Positions 34,419 through 47,649 of a stretch of 64,000 bases of DNA are shown in pieces. Positions within the stretch are counted from its first letter, which is position 1; each line of letters begins with the position of its first letter. The DNA comes from Sindora glabra (taxonomy: Eukaryota > Streptophyta > Magnoliopsida > Fabales > Fabaceae). Position numbers and translations under genes: made by a program. The stretch spans positions 67,541,455 through 67,605,454 of the forward strand of contig CM035226.1 in the NCBI GenBank assembly GCA_020226215.1, read 5' to 3'. The notes beneath the pieces are model-generated. The model made no database searches and was not told the origin of the DNA. It was given only the letters and a program-made list of their open reading frames with translations.

Positions 34419-36045
34419 CATTTTACCACTTATAGCCCTTACTTTTCCTTCATTATCATAAAAGCCTTTCCCATATCCTTTTCTCTCATTTTTTAAGTTC
34501 CTCCTTCAAGGAAGAAGCCCAAGATCCTCTCCAATTCTACTCTCCTCAAGGTAAGAAAAATATAAATCTTAACCTCCAATGGATTTGATTCGTTAACTTC
34601 ATCTATTCTTGCCTCATTTGTCAAAATCTAATTGTATTTTGATTAGAAAAAGTTTGTTTAAATTATGCCCTAACCTAAGAATCTTTATTTTGATGATTAA
34701 AGACTTGATTCATCCTAGTAACCTTTTGAAATTCCTTTCTCCAAGAGTTATGAGTAACATTTTACTTTAACTTTTTATTGATTTCATTAAATTCCTTGCA
34801 TTTCAGTTAATATAAGGGTTTAGAGTAATTTGGAATAATTTTTCATTTCTAGCTTAATATTTGTTTTTTTATGATGAACCTTATTATCATAGTAAGTTAT
34901 TCATGAGTTGTGATGTTTAGAAAATAGATTTAAGGTTATAAGTTAAATTTATGGTAAAATATAACAAGTGAACAATGCATATTGTGGAAAATCTACAAAA
35001 ATTCTTAAGATAATCAATTATGTCTAAAGATCTACTCTTTAGACTTGCATAAATAATTATGTTTGAAAATTTGCTTTTGAGAAATACATAATCAATTATG
35101 ATGAAGAAGTTACTCCCTAGACTTACATAATTAATTATACTCTATCCTTTTTCAAAAAAAAAATTCACATGTTTCAAGGATTTTAACCTTATTGTCCCTT
35201 TTATTATATACAATATGAGAATGAATGGTCTTAATATGAATAACGAGGAGTGAAATAAGTATGTAAACATTTTATGATTATGATATGACTGAATATATAA
35301 GAATTCGTCTTATTATGCCATATAAGTTTTAAATGTGGATCTTTATGATTGCTATAAAAACATGTTGGATTGTTAAATATTAATTATTATAAAATGATAA
35401 TGTGCAATAATAACATCAGGGCTTAAAACTAGTTTATGATTTTCTTTGTACATGTAAACATATATTACATGGAATTTAAATTACATTTGAATTAGTATAC
35501 TAGTTGAGGCATTTGTTTATTTGTATGAATGTTAATGTCATTATGGTAAAGAGATTGAAGTGTTTGTTTATATTTGATGAATTGTTCTATGTATAAGTTG
35601 TTATCATGATAGAGGTAATGATATTAGTATCATGCCTTTATGCACTAGATTTGTATGCTTACTTGTAAAGAATAAGGTTAATCTTGGAAGGCATAAGGAA
35701 GGATAGGAGTTATAAGAAGGTTTGATCACTTTGTATACTTTATTGAATGACATTCTTGTAAAAGTTTCATACTAATATCTCTTGGCAAATTTAAATTATA
35801 TTGTTTATTCATTTTCTTGGAATGGCTTATTAAGATAGAAACTTCATATGAGTGAAATGAGAAATGAGACCTTGATAAGGTGGTTAACCAAGGTGTGGGA
35901 AGTAGTATCAATTAAAAGGTAGGGAAAATCCTTTCATATGCTTCAATTCCATGCATTATTAAGGTATGTGTATATGCTTCATTTTTTTTAGCAAACCTAG
36001 CTAGTTTACTATTTTATAAATATGACTTGATTTATTATCTTTCTA

Positions 36046-39000
36046 TCACTATTACATATTTACCTTTCAACGTCGATTGATTTAGGGTTGGACGTTAGCT
36101 CCTAGCCAACATTTATACAAGTGACATTATATATTTGGCATATTTAATATTAGTTTCCAATTGACATTTAATATAAGTAACAACATTGATTGTTTAACAT
36201 AAAAATTGGCATATTTAGTTCTTGAGTATTGTATGACATTAGTTTGTAATCGAGATAATAAATTATAATAAAATGACATGGAATATAAACTACAATATTG
36301 GTTTAGGAAGAATCATTGAAAATTCATGTTCACACATAACATAAATTTTACATACAACATCAATTTGTGTTAAATATTTGATTTTTTTTAAGTTTTTTTA
36401 GTTGTGTTCATCTATATCCCATTACAACCAATATTATAACCAAACATAATTATAGAATCTAGCCACCATATTATTATTCAAGTAGTATTATTATAGAAAT
36501 GCTTTTTATTATATAGAAATGATACTTATTATATATACAATATAAGCATGAAAAAGATGAATAAAATTAGCTTTAATCTTTCTTAACATATTCAGAAGGA
36601 TTTTTTATTCATATCCTCTCAACATGATTATCTCGCATGTAGAATTTCTCCTTATTACCTTCATCATCCATCAATGGCATTCCTATGGAGAATGGGTGGT
36701 TTCCTTAATATCGTCTTTTTTATCCCTATCACCAATAATTTGTCTTTTTCTTAGTAAAGTTACACACTACTTATAATTAAATAGGTTTGTGATATAGATC
36801 ACTTATTTTACCTGGGATACCATTATAAATGGCTCCCCTATGTGATCTTTCTTATTAAGATCCATCAATATGAATCTTAATTGATTAACTTGAATATCAT
36901 TCTTATTTTTAATATATTTAGATTGAAACATAAGCTTTCTAAACATAATGTAATCAAGCTGTTAGATGTCTTCAATGACTCTATAATATGACATTAATAT
37001 AAACAATGTTCCTATTTTTGGAACTACTTATATACATAGCTTGAGCCACAAAATAACCTACCATTTTGTATAATGCTCTTATCATCTTGGCTTTTATGTA
37101 GAAAAAATATCCTTTAATGTCATATCCACAATAAGAGATAACCTCTATGTATGGCCTGTGTTAACCATTTAATGGTCTTAGAAACAATATTTAGTGTTCC
37201 TTGTATGATCCAATAACAAATTTATCTCTTGAACCAATTGAGGAATGATTAATTATGTTTAGTTGAGATCTATTGATCATTCTTTATATGATGTTGTCCT
37301 CTTAGAAGGGTCATATGCTTATCCACATAAGGTTAAACTCTATCAATATTATGCAAGATATAATACACATTTCAAAGTTTATGTTTACCATTTAAGTACC
37401 TAATATGCTCTTGCTAGCAATTTTACCCTCATGAAAAGACTTTAGATGTTTGATAACATTTGCATTAATAGGTAATCATTACAGAACTTAACCACCTCCT
37501 TAATAATATGGCCTTTGACAATACAACTTTTTAGTCAATGTCTTTTCCTTACATACTTTTTTAGGATTTTCATATATTATTTAAAAAGGTACATCCACCT
37601 TAAGTAAATTAGCTCACATAGCTTTATCTCTCTCATAAAATGGATAACTAAATGCATCATAATATTAAAGAATAAAAGTAAGAAGTACATCTATAATAAA
37701 CATAATGTAACTACAACTTATTTTTGCAATTCATCCAATTTCTCAAAGTTAACAACCTTGCTACATATTATAATAAAAAAAAAGTTTAGTGATAATGCAT
37801 CTAACATGTTTAGGCAAGATTAATCTAGTTATTGATAACAATCACTACATTCATGTATAGTAATTATAAGACTTTAAACTAATTAGCTTATAGCCTTTTT
37901 ATTGAGATTAAGCTTTTGATGTTTAGAGAATATCCCTATAACACCTTAACACTAAGTAGCCAATTGTAAAAAGTTATGTTTTCCTTTCAAGATAAAATGT
38001 GGCAAGCGAGCAAAAGAAATGTATATTGACTCCTTCTTTTTTATATTGATTCTCTCCTAATAGACATTTTAACTAAGTTTAACTTAACTTTGACTCCATC
38101 TTTAGTCTTCTTTAGTATGTTCAATAGTATTCTAACTAGATTATCATAAATATTTTTCTCCCTATGCATAACATTAATGTTATGTTTCACAAATAACTTT
38201 TTCTAGTATGGAAGATTGGATAATATGGACCTTTTCTTTTATAAAGTATCCTTATTTGCAAAATTGTAAAATTTACTAAGAATGACATTAATATTTTTAA
38301 CCCATTCATAAACCTAAAATATAAAATCACGTATCAATAATAAATTAAAGACATTATTTAGTTGCTAATAATGAAATAAGTAATATATTTAAAATTTCAA
38401 TTACACCTACTCATCTATACCTCTTTAGTTAAAGGAATTGGAACCATTATTTCTTTTAGTAACCTATCGAAAGCCTTCGTTAGCTTGCATGACAGTGTCA
38501 TAATGTAAAAATCTCCAATGATTGAGATACATAACCTTCTTGCTATGCGTGAATTAAGAAGAACAAGTACCATTTTCACAAATAGGGCATACTTTATAAT
38601 TTTTAATGTTATAACCAAACAAGTTATCATAAATTAGGAAGTCATTGATTATGCAAAAGATCATGGCATGCAAAACAAAAGACTCCTAATGATATATATT
38701 AAAGATTGAGACACCTTCTTCCCACATCATCTTTAAGTCTTCAATAAATGGTACGAAAAAGATATCTATGTTATTTCTTAGTTGTTTTGGCCCTAAAATT
38801 AACAAGTATAACATAATGTACTTACATTCCATTCACAACTAAAGGGGTAGAATGTATGTCATCAACATAATAAGTTATGTATTGTGTTTAATACTTATAT
38901 TACTATGAAGCTTCATTCCATCTATGTAAGATACAAGCTTAAGATTTCTTAGCTAATTATCAAACTCAGGGAATCATGTATTAATTATTTGCCACTGAGA

Positions 39001-40650
39001 AGAATTAGTCGAATGCCGAAGCATGCCATCAAATGGTGTTTGGTACACATACCATATTAAGTTTTTAACATCCCTTGCATTGAAAAACATTCATTTAAAC
39101 ATTTGATATTATTGGAAGATACCAAAAAACCTTAACTAGAGCCTTTTTAATATTGATACAATTATTTTTCCTCAGTTTGTAATATAGTGCCCTATATTTT
39201 GAACACTCCTCTTAAGCACTATTCTTATTTTGGCTTAATATATAATCATTAAGGTAAACATGTATCTTTTTACACTTCATGCCCATAGAAGACATAACTT
39301 TCTTAGTATTATAAGTACAATTTGATAGTTCATTACTTTTGAGAAGCATTTCTTTCAATAATTATAACAATATTGTAAAGCTCTTATCATTCTAACCATT
39401 CCTTACTTTCAAGTTGAACAATCTTGACATAGTAGAAAACCATGTAAATTTGGTATGACCTAAATATAAAGGCTTTTTTACATCACTCAACAAATTATGA
39501 AGGACATATTGACACTCAATGAAATTATCTTTAATATTATGAACCATGTCATCTAACCAATCATACACTTCCACATATATATTATTATCTTCATGGGCTT
39601 TTTTGCCTCTATAGGTGTGAGATGAACTAGATAAATTGCCTTCCTTATGCCATATCTATTGTTTACACCCTTGGTCAATGCCATTCAAAAATAGATATGC
39701 TTTTATCTTCAATGGTCTCTTATCTTTGATGGATTAAGGAACCTAACATAAATACATTCCTTTCAAAGATATAATATATGCTTATTACCAATTTCTTCAT
39801 CTTTCTCTTTACTTATAGCAAATCTAATAAACTTGTTAACCCCATTGGCATATTCAGGGCTCACACGATTAGCAAACATCCATCCATAGTCCATAAGTGC
39901 CTAATTTGAAGTAGAAATGGAACAAATATACAAAAAATCCATACATCAAAGGGTACACATACAAACATATGAACATAATAAAAATTTTAATGAAGTTGCT
40001 AAACATATATCAATACCCAATCCACCTAAAACTCTAGAAAAAGAAACCAAAGACATAAAATCAAATTCAAGATAAAAAATTTTATTCAATTCTTCCTTGT
40101 GATTAGAATATAAATGAGTATTATGGATGGACCTTAATGCAATGAAGAAGATTTCAACAACTAAAAGGTGAGTGAGAAGTTAAGTATAAGTTTTTCTAAA
40201 ATTTGGTAGGAGTATTTTCTTAGGAAAGAATGAATCTTAAGAGAAAGATTGAAGAACTTTGCACTTTACTTTTTAGCATTCAGTTAGAGATTATCCTTTA
40301 TTTCAAATTTCACCCTCATTTTCTTGAATTATTTCAAAAGTAAAATGATATCATTGGATATTCTACATTGATTATATGCTAAAACCAATATTTAATATCC
40401 AACGTTTGAAGTAAAATTTTAACAGTTGAATATAACATATTAGTTAATAAATATCTACTGTCTCAAACACATACTTTCCACATCAATTTAATATGAACAC
40501 CTAACGTGGTTTCTAGTTTATATTGCAAAACATTTCTTGAATATATGAAATATAGTTTAATACGTCAATTATTATAAAAACTGATGTAATAACATAAAGA
40601 TATTAGTTATTAAAAAGAAACTGATATGGTTTACTTATTTTTTTCCATCA
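36046..40650 (-). mobile_element. CACTA (En/Spm) DNA transposon, decayed
   Basis: The core codes on the minus strand for a TNP2-type transposase and a DUF4216-like domain, the standard CACTA pair. Flanking AT-rich sequence holds repeated short motifs of the type AACATTGATT / CATCAATTT in both orientations (36060-36400 and 40370-40600), like CACTA subterminal repeats. A CACTATTAC at 36046 is a candidate left terminus. I did not find a matching TAGTG terminus on the right, so the ends are approximate. Confidence 0.65.
36600..39900 (-). pseudogene. CACTA TNP2 transposase and DUF4216 remnant
   Basis: From right to left on the minus strand: a transposase-associated domain (YGWMFANRVSPEYANGV near 39830-39895); DWLDDMVHNI at about 39540-39570; KPLYLGHTKFTWFS and LFNLKVRNGW near 39410-39480; a VCPICENGTCSS-like segment near 38570-38620 with HWRFLHYDT; a conserved C-terminal block with RWMYLFK..MKILKKYVR near 37480-37560; then a DUF4216-like part with VVPKIGTLFILMSYYRVIED near 36980-37060 and KKDHIGEPFIMVSQ near 36800-36840. 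Many stops and frameshifts are present in all parts, so it cannot make active transposase. The order and motifs match TNP2 elements closely enough for a firm family call. Confidence 0.8.
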
Positions 40651-40733
40651 TATGAAATAATTTTATTCTTGGCAAAATATTTTGTTCATTATACATTTGT
40701 ACATAAAACAAAACAATATATTGAAATCTTTAA

Positions 40734-40950
40734 AACTTATATCAACTAGTTATTTTTAAATATTTTAAAGGGAAAGAGTAATATTTTTAACTTATTATGC
40801 ATTGGAATGATTATTTATTCAAACATAAAAAGTTTTGAAACTTGTATCAAATAGTTATTTTTAAATATTTTAAAAAGAAAGAATAACATTTCTAACTCAT
40901 TATGTATTGAAATCAATATATATTTAAAAATAAAAAGCCATCCAAGCATA
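40734..40950. repeat. 105-bp tandem duplication, AT-rich
   Basis: Two adjacent copies with a period of 105 bases share AACTTATATCAACTAGTTATTTTTAAATATTTTAAA-type text (in the second copy AACTTGTATCAAATAGTT), AGAGTAATATTT and ACTTATTATGCATTG. They lie just outside the presumed right end of the CACTA element. The copies are visibly diverged. Confidence 0.8.
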
Positions 40951-41111
40951 GAAAATTTTGAATGCAAGAAAAGAAATATATGAGAAATGAGATAATGATG
41001 AATTGTGAAATTATAATTTTATTTGTTTTTATAAACTTTTTTACATCATTACATGTATATTACATCATCACGTAATAGTCTAATATAATATCCAACTAAT
41101 TTCATATATAA

Positions 41112-41167
41112 AGTAAATAATAAGTATGATGATTTGATGACTCAAATCATCATGCTTATTATGTACT
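41112..41167. repeat. 26-bp-arm hairpin (fold-back)
   Basis: The left arm 41112-41137 and right arm 41142-41167 pair with only two mismatches around a 4-base loop (TGAC). The innermost twelve positions, ATGATGATTTGA / TCAAATCATCAT, are perfect. Weaker pairing continues outward through the TATATA-like flanks, and CCAACT (about 41092) faces AGTTGG (about 41191-41196). It could be a tiny MITE, a small-RNA hairpin or a chance palindrome in AT-rich DNA; the length of the arms argues against chance. Confidence 0.8.
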
Positions 41168-41378
41168 ATATATATAACTTATAGGATCCTGAGTTGGATG
41201 ATCTATTATATGCAACTTAGTAATGTTGAAAAGGAAGTTTTCCTTTACCCTTGTGGAAAAAGTGAGGAAAGGGATAACTCCCATTTTAGCAATAATAAAT
41301 ACTAAAATTCTCAACATGTTTCTCACTGCAAATCTTTTTTATTGAATTCTCCATACTTGAGTTGGAGGGTGATTAGCA

Positions 41379-42973
41379 CGTCATAATGCAACAAAATTGA
41401 TTAAAAACTAGTTTGCTAGAATAATACATTATAATGAAATAACTAAGTCATAACTCTAGTGATCCTTTAATTTATCTTTTCTTAATTATCTATTAATTAT
41501 AATTACATAATTATTAAATTATTTATGCTCTAAAAATAAAAGAAACTAATGTAAACAGGATGCAAATGCAATTTACATAGAATGCTAATAGAATGAAATA
41601 ATAATAGAATGCAAAATGTTGTATTATGTAGTATACGGAATGATGCAAAATAGAATTGAAGGGCTTTATGAATTAAAATTTAAACAAACTTATTAAGCTA
41701 AACAAAATACAAAGTAAATAGCAAGTAAGATGAAATAGCTAATTTAAAGAATTAAAAGCTCTAGTTTGGATTAATTATGGATTAGTTAGAATTTAACTTT
41801 TCTAATTAATTCTTTAATCTTAAATTATCTAAAACCCCTACAATAATTTTGTAATCCTATACTAGATTGTCATTTAGGATTTGATCAATTAAGATCAATC
41901 AAATTAAGTAACTACTATAATCTCTAAGCTAGATCAAAATTAATTTAATGATAGAATTTAGTTGAATTAAGAAGTTAAATTAAAAACCTCCAAATTAATC
42001 CCTCTACTCTATGTGTAGAACCATGATTTACCAATTATAATTCAATATCAAAATAGCAAAGTATTAGAAATCACAGGAATGAATACCAACTATATTAAAT
42101 TAACATTCAACATAAGTAATTTTAAGAAATCAACATAAGTAATTAGAGAAAAAGGAGAATTAATTCAAGAAAGTTAACATTACAAATCATAATCTCATAA
42201 TCTGGTAGAGGAGAGCCTTAAACTCCTTGAATTAACTCTGAAAATTAGCCTTCCATGGCTAGAAAATACAAGCTAGAAGAAAAGAAATAAAAGTTGTTTG
42301 CTAAATATATCTAAAGTCTCTTGTTTCTAATAAGTTCTCTCCTTTTATTTGATCTAATTAACCTAAAACCTTATTAAACCTGGATTGTATATCTCTTAAG
42401 ATTAAAGAATAGGGCTTTCCTAATTTTTAGAAGCCTAGACTTATTTTTCACAATTAACTCTAATAGTAACAATAATGAATTCTCACAAGTCTAAATTCCA
42501 ACCGGTTTAAGACCACTAAAACAATGTAATTTGGGTAATCCATAAACGAAAAAGTTATTGAGCTAGACCTTATAGAGATTTGGGCACTAGTTTCATGTTA
42601 ATTAAACTTCTGTAAATTTAGATATGGCCTAAAAACCAAGGTAGCTTAAGTAGAATAAAGATAAGGCTTCAGCTTCTCAGCTAAATAAGAGCTTGAGGTA
42701 GTCCAAATTAGGCTTTGACCAAAACACTAAATTTGTAGATCTTTCTTTAAGCTTTCCAATGATATAAAAATTATCTAGATCCAACATATAGAGCCTAAGA
42801 TATAGCTAGAAATAGAAATAGTATCAAAATTCAATATTAATCAAATAAATTTAGAATATTATAAAACTAACCCTAAATTATAAAATAAGGTCAATTATAT
42901 AAAATTAAACATGTGTAACTTACTAAAAAATATGAAATAGGATAAAATAATATAGTAAATATTTTTCTTATTA
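41379..42973 (-). repeat. Solo LTR of the Athila-type element, reverse orientation
   Basis: The reverse complement of this 1595-bp block matches the LTRs at 45414-46979 and 53845-55438 along the whole length: the TAATAAGAAAAATATTTACTATATTATTT start, TCTATTTCTAGCTATATCTTAGG, the ACCCAAATTACATTGTTTTAG stretch, the TTGAGGTTTTTAATTTAACTTC part and the ATTAGAGTTATGACTTAG end. No gag or pol lies on either side, so it is a solo LTR. No target duplication was seen. Confidence 0.8.
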
Positions 42974-43616
42974 AATGGCTAATTATATAACATGTATATA
43001 ACTTGATAATGTTAAAAAGAGAGCATTCCACCATTTTCATGGAGAGATCAAGGTGCAAGGAGGCTCCTATTTCAATAATAACAAATGCAAATGTTTAACA
43101 TCTCAGCAATATATTTGCTTTCATTATCAATGCTAAAAATTAGAATGAATTCAAGGATAGCTTTCCTTTTCATCTCAATACACTTGTTTGGAGGATTTTG
43201 CATGTCTTATTAAAAGACTTACCTCTCTTTTAGTATCTTAGGACACATATATATAAGAATTGAGATGATAAAGGTGAGGCAAATCTTTTAACAAAATTTA
43301 CAAACTCCTACAATTAGGTTTCATGGGATAGAAAAAGGTATTTTTTAAATTAAAACTAAATTTTAGAATTAGATAATAAAGGTTAAAGTATCGTAAAGAT
43401 ATTTCAAAAGGAGATTAAATCATAATTTATAGGAAGCATAAGACATTCTATGTCAATTATTGATAGAAAATTGATGTATTGTAAATGAATTATTTCTTGT
43501 TGAGTCCATTAATATACCTTTTAGATATAAGTTATTTGAAAAATTGATATGATAAGTGTTTACCTTATGAATGCCATAATGCATTTTAAATGAGCAGACT
43601 ATTGAAATATAAATAA

Positions 43617-43908
43617 TTTTTACAATTTCCAATAACACTATAAATATAAACATTAATTAGCTAAAAATAGCCTTTAGACATTGGTCTTTAAGTACAATTA
43701 ACATCTAGAACACTAATATTCTTTATAATTTCTAATAAAATCATAAACACAAACATAAATTGGCTATTAAAATAACTTTAGACAATCATTTCATATAAAA
43801 TTAATGTTTAAATTACAAATGTCCTTTATAATTTCTTATAACATCATAAGTACAAACATTCATTGGTTATTGAAGTTCCTTTAAACATCAATTTAATTTA
43901 CCATCAAT
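43617..43908. repeat. 103-bp tandem repeat, about 2.8 copies
   Basis: Units start near 43617, 43719 and 43821. They share T(A)TAATTTC(T/C)(A/T)ATAA, CATAA..ACAAACAT..ATTGG and a CTTTA(G/A)ACAT segment. The units are diverged, the third is partial, and the following 200 bases contain related AACGTTGGTTTATTA and AACCAATATTATAA motifs that resemble CACTA subterminal sequence. It may belong to a second, coreless CACTA terminus. Confidence 0.75.
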
Positions 43909-44141
43909 GTCTTATATTCCATATAGTATTAATTTAAACTTAGTTGAATTTAAACTAATGTAGTAGTCATATTTAACGTTGGTTTATTATATATTAGCTT
44001 CTTATTTGAACCAATATTATAATTTATGTTTATTTCCAAAAATACTATCACATTATTATATATGTCAATTATCACGTTAACCAATGTAAATAAGGTGACG
44101 TTAAAAGGCAAATATGTAATAGTATATAAGTGGCTATTCAT

Positions 44142-45413
44142 TGAGTTTCCTTGAAACTAACTCTCCTTTATTTTTCTTTTCTTTTCTTTTCTATAAGGAT
44201 AATTCACCTTATGTGCTTAGATATCGTCAAATAGCTTAGAAGGGGGAACTATTCAAGGATATTAGCATTGAGGTAAATTTTAAGAATAGTTAAGTTGGAT
44301 ACTTGTGATTGCATTTTGTTACAAGATGAAATAAAAAATCAAATTTAATTTGATTTTAAATTAATTTCTCCTTGAGGGGATCCATCATTGCATATAGATT
44401 ATTACATTAATCACATGTAGGGAAGGCTTCTAGGCAATTGCTCATAGTGACTTCTTATGCTAGTTATGTATTTAGGGATAGGTTCTGATAAAGTTAGTAT
44501 TAAAGTATGGTCTAGGGTATAACAACACATCTCATTTGAAAGCATGGTTTAGAGATTTCTAATTATCTAAATGAATATTTTGAGAAACTAAGTCCTTGAT
44601 AGTAGACTAAAAACTATCAAAAGGCATCATTGGGTTAGTCATTGTCCTTGTATATGCCATAACACTCCATCAGGCTACTTTCAATTATGAGTAGTTAAAG
44701 ATGATTGGTGTGTGTACCATTTCTATATTCAAGATTATTATAATTCTTTAATTGCTAATGACCTTAGTAAGAATAACTATTATGTTCAAATGAATGCAAA
44801 GAGGTGTTTGATTGATAGTTTGACTAAATTATAGTATTAAATGATCCTTTTTATCTTACATGCTTATATTTTGGGAAGATATTGTTAAATGTGTGTGGTT
44901 TCATGTATAAAATTGCTTAAATAACCATAATTTTCTATTAGTGATGTGATACTGAAGACTTAAGATTATTTAATTTCTAACATTAGCCTTTTGAATTGAT
45001 TCACTTTGATATACTTGAGGGAAAGAGATTCAAGTGGTAATGATGTTTAATAGAGGACATGGCTTCTTATATGTTGGTTGAAACCTCTAAGCTAGAGCTT
45101 AAGTGTTGTAATCTTGAGGTATGTAGTAGTTAGATTAGTTAACATCTTAAACAAACTAATTCTTGTGTACTTCAGTAGGATAAGAATCATTAGTAAAATT
45201 TGGATTTCAAAAGGTTAAAGTGATGTAAGAATTTTTAGTTAACTTATGAATGTATTAGGTTATTTCATTTTTTATAATACATAATAAAAACCCAATAGAT
45301 TAAAAGCATTAGAATTCAATTAGAAAGTGTTTATTAGTGGGTAATTAGTATAGATACCCATTAATTTTAGTGGATGAAAAATCCACTAGATATGATTTTA
45401 GGAAATTGGAGTA
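44142..45413. other. AT-rich spacer left of the Athila element
   Basis: No gene recognised. Shortly before the Athila LTR an 8-bp perfect hairpin (TAGTGGAT / ATCCACTA, loop GAAAA) lies at about 45368-45388. The sequence resumes at 55439 if the Athila insertion is removed. Confidence 0.4.
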
Positions 45414-46979
45414 TATGAGAAAAATATTTACTATATTATTTCCTCCTATTTCATGTATTTTAATAAGTTACACATTACTTAATTTTACAAAATTAGCCTT
45501 ATTTTATAATTTGGAATTGGTTTTATGATATTTTGAATTTATTCGATTAATATTGAATTTTAATACTATTTCTATTTTTTAATTATATCTTAGGTTGTAG
45601 ATGTTGAATCAAAGTAGTCTTCATACCATTAAAAAGCTACAACTTTGGTATTTGGTCAAAGCTCAATTCAGACTCCTTTAAGCCTTTATTTAACTGAGAA
45701 GCTAAAGCCCTATCTTTATCTTAGCTAAATTAACTTTAATTTTTAGGTCATATCTAGAGTTACAAAGATCTAATTAACATGAAATCAATACCTAAATCTC
45801 TATAAGACCCTAACTTTATAACTTTTGTGTTTATGAATTACCCAAATTACATTATTTTACTGGTTTTATATTAGTTAGAGTTAATTGATTTGTAAAAATA
45901 GGTTTTGGGCTTCCAAAAATTAGAAAGGCCTTATTATTACAATTCTAAGAGATATATAATCCTAAGTCCAATAGGGTTTTAATTTAACTAGATTAGATAA
46001 AAAAAAAAAAGAGAACTCATTAAACATAAGAGATTAGACTTTTACACATTCAACAAATAGTTTTCTATTCTTCTTCTAGCTCTTATGTTCTCAAGCAATG
46101 GAAAGCTAATTTAGGAGTTAATTCAAAGAGTTTGAGGCTCTCTTCTATATGATTATAGGATTACAATTTGTAATATTTACATTTTCTAATTAATTTTTCT
46201 TTTTCCCCAATTACTTTTGTTAATATCTTGAAATTGCTTGTGTTGGATGTTAATTTAGTACAATTAGTATTCATTCCTATGATTTCTAATATTTTATTAT
46301 TTTGATATTGAATTGTGGTTAGTAAATCATAATTTTACATATAGAGGCAGAAGATTGAGGGATTAATTTAGAGATTTATAATTTAATTTATCAAATCAAC
46401 TAAATTCTATCTTTAAGCTAATTTTAATTTAACTTAGAGATTATAACGGTTGCTTAATGTGGCTAATTTTAACTGATCAAATCTTATATGGTTATTTAGT
46501 GTAAGATTCATGAATTATTGTATGAGCTCTAAGTAATTCAAGATTAAAGATTTAATTAAAAAAATTAAATCTCAATTGATCCATGATTAACCCAAATTAG
46601 AGCTCTTAATTTCTTAAATTAGTTATTTCATTACATTGATTTTCTTCCTTATTGTTTATTTTGTGTTTTGCTTTATTTAGTATGTTTATTTTAATTTCAA
46701 TTCACAAATCCCTTAATTCTATTCTACATAATTCTACATATTACTACATAGTGCATTTTGTATTACTATCTACATTCATATTACATTTTATTTTACACCT
46801 ATTTTGCATTTATTTCTTCTATTTCTAATGCATAATAATCAAATAATTGTGTAAACATTGTTAGTGAGTCATTTAAAAAAGATAATTAATGGATCATTAG
46901 GGGTGCGACTTGGTTTACTCCCTTATACTACATTATTTTAAGGAAATCAGTAATAAAATAATTTTGATGTATCACAACA
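45414..46979 (+). repeat. 5' LTR of the Athila-type element
   Basis: About 1.57 kb, starting near TATGAGAAAAATATTTAC and ending TGTATCACAACA. It matches the 3' LTR throughout, but in the first hundred bases roughly one base in five differs by eye, so the insertion is old. The start is uncertain by 2-3 bases because the expected TGATGAG is mutated. Confidence 0.85.
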
Positions 46980-47649
46980 CGGAGATCAAAATTTTGGTGC
47001 CATTACCAGGAATCCTTTTAAATTCATCTTTTCCTACATATTGGTTGATATATATTACATAATTGTTCAAGTATTTCAGTTAATAATTGCATTTATTAGT
47101 GTGTAACTTGCATTTTATGGTAGTTATATGTTTCTATATTTTCTTGCATTATTTTACATTCTTTGATTTATGCATATTCTTGCACTTCAATCCGTCATAT
47201 TTCATATATTTTATTCATCCCACATTCAAATAAAGGTTTTTAGCTTAAAAACCTAATTTTGCACTATTTTGCACCTTTAACCCCTTGGAACTGTACTTAA
47301 GGTTTCTCTAACTTTGATTGAGCTGAAATTTTTTTTTATAGTTGATTTGATTTTTCTCATCACTTGTGAGATGCCCTATTTTTTAGCCAAATTTCACTAT
47401 TTTAATCCCTTTTTTAATTTGTTTAAAGTTTTTTATTGCACTTTTAGGTTCTACACGATTATATCTTTCATTTTATGGTGGTCTCATGTTTTTTAAAAAT
47501 GTATAGATAGGTTAATTAAATGTGTTTAGGGTGATTTTTCATAATGCATTACCATTTTGGTGTTTCTGTGTTCCTATAATCTATCTAGTATAATGTAATG
47601 TAGTGGTAGTGTATGACTAAAAATTGATAAGACCTTTCATTTTTTGTAT

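Noticed and set aside
45368..45388. TAGTGGAT/ATCCACTA hairpin as a target-site or regulatory signal
   Set aside because: Only 8-bp arms; such palindromes are expected by chance in 64 kb. Noted within the spacer entry only.
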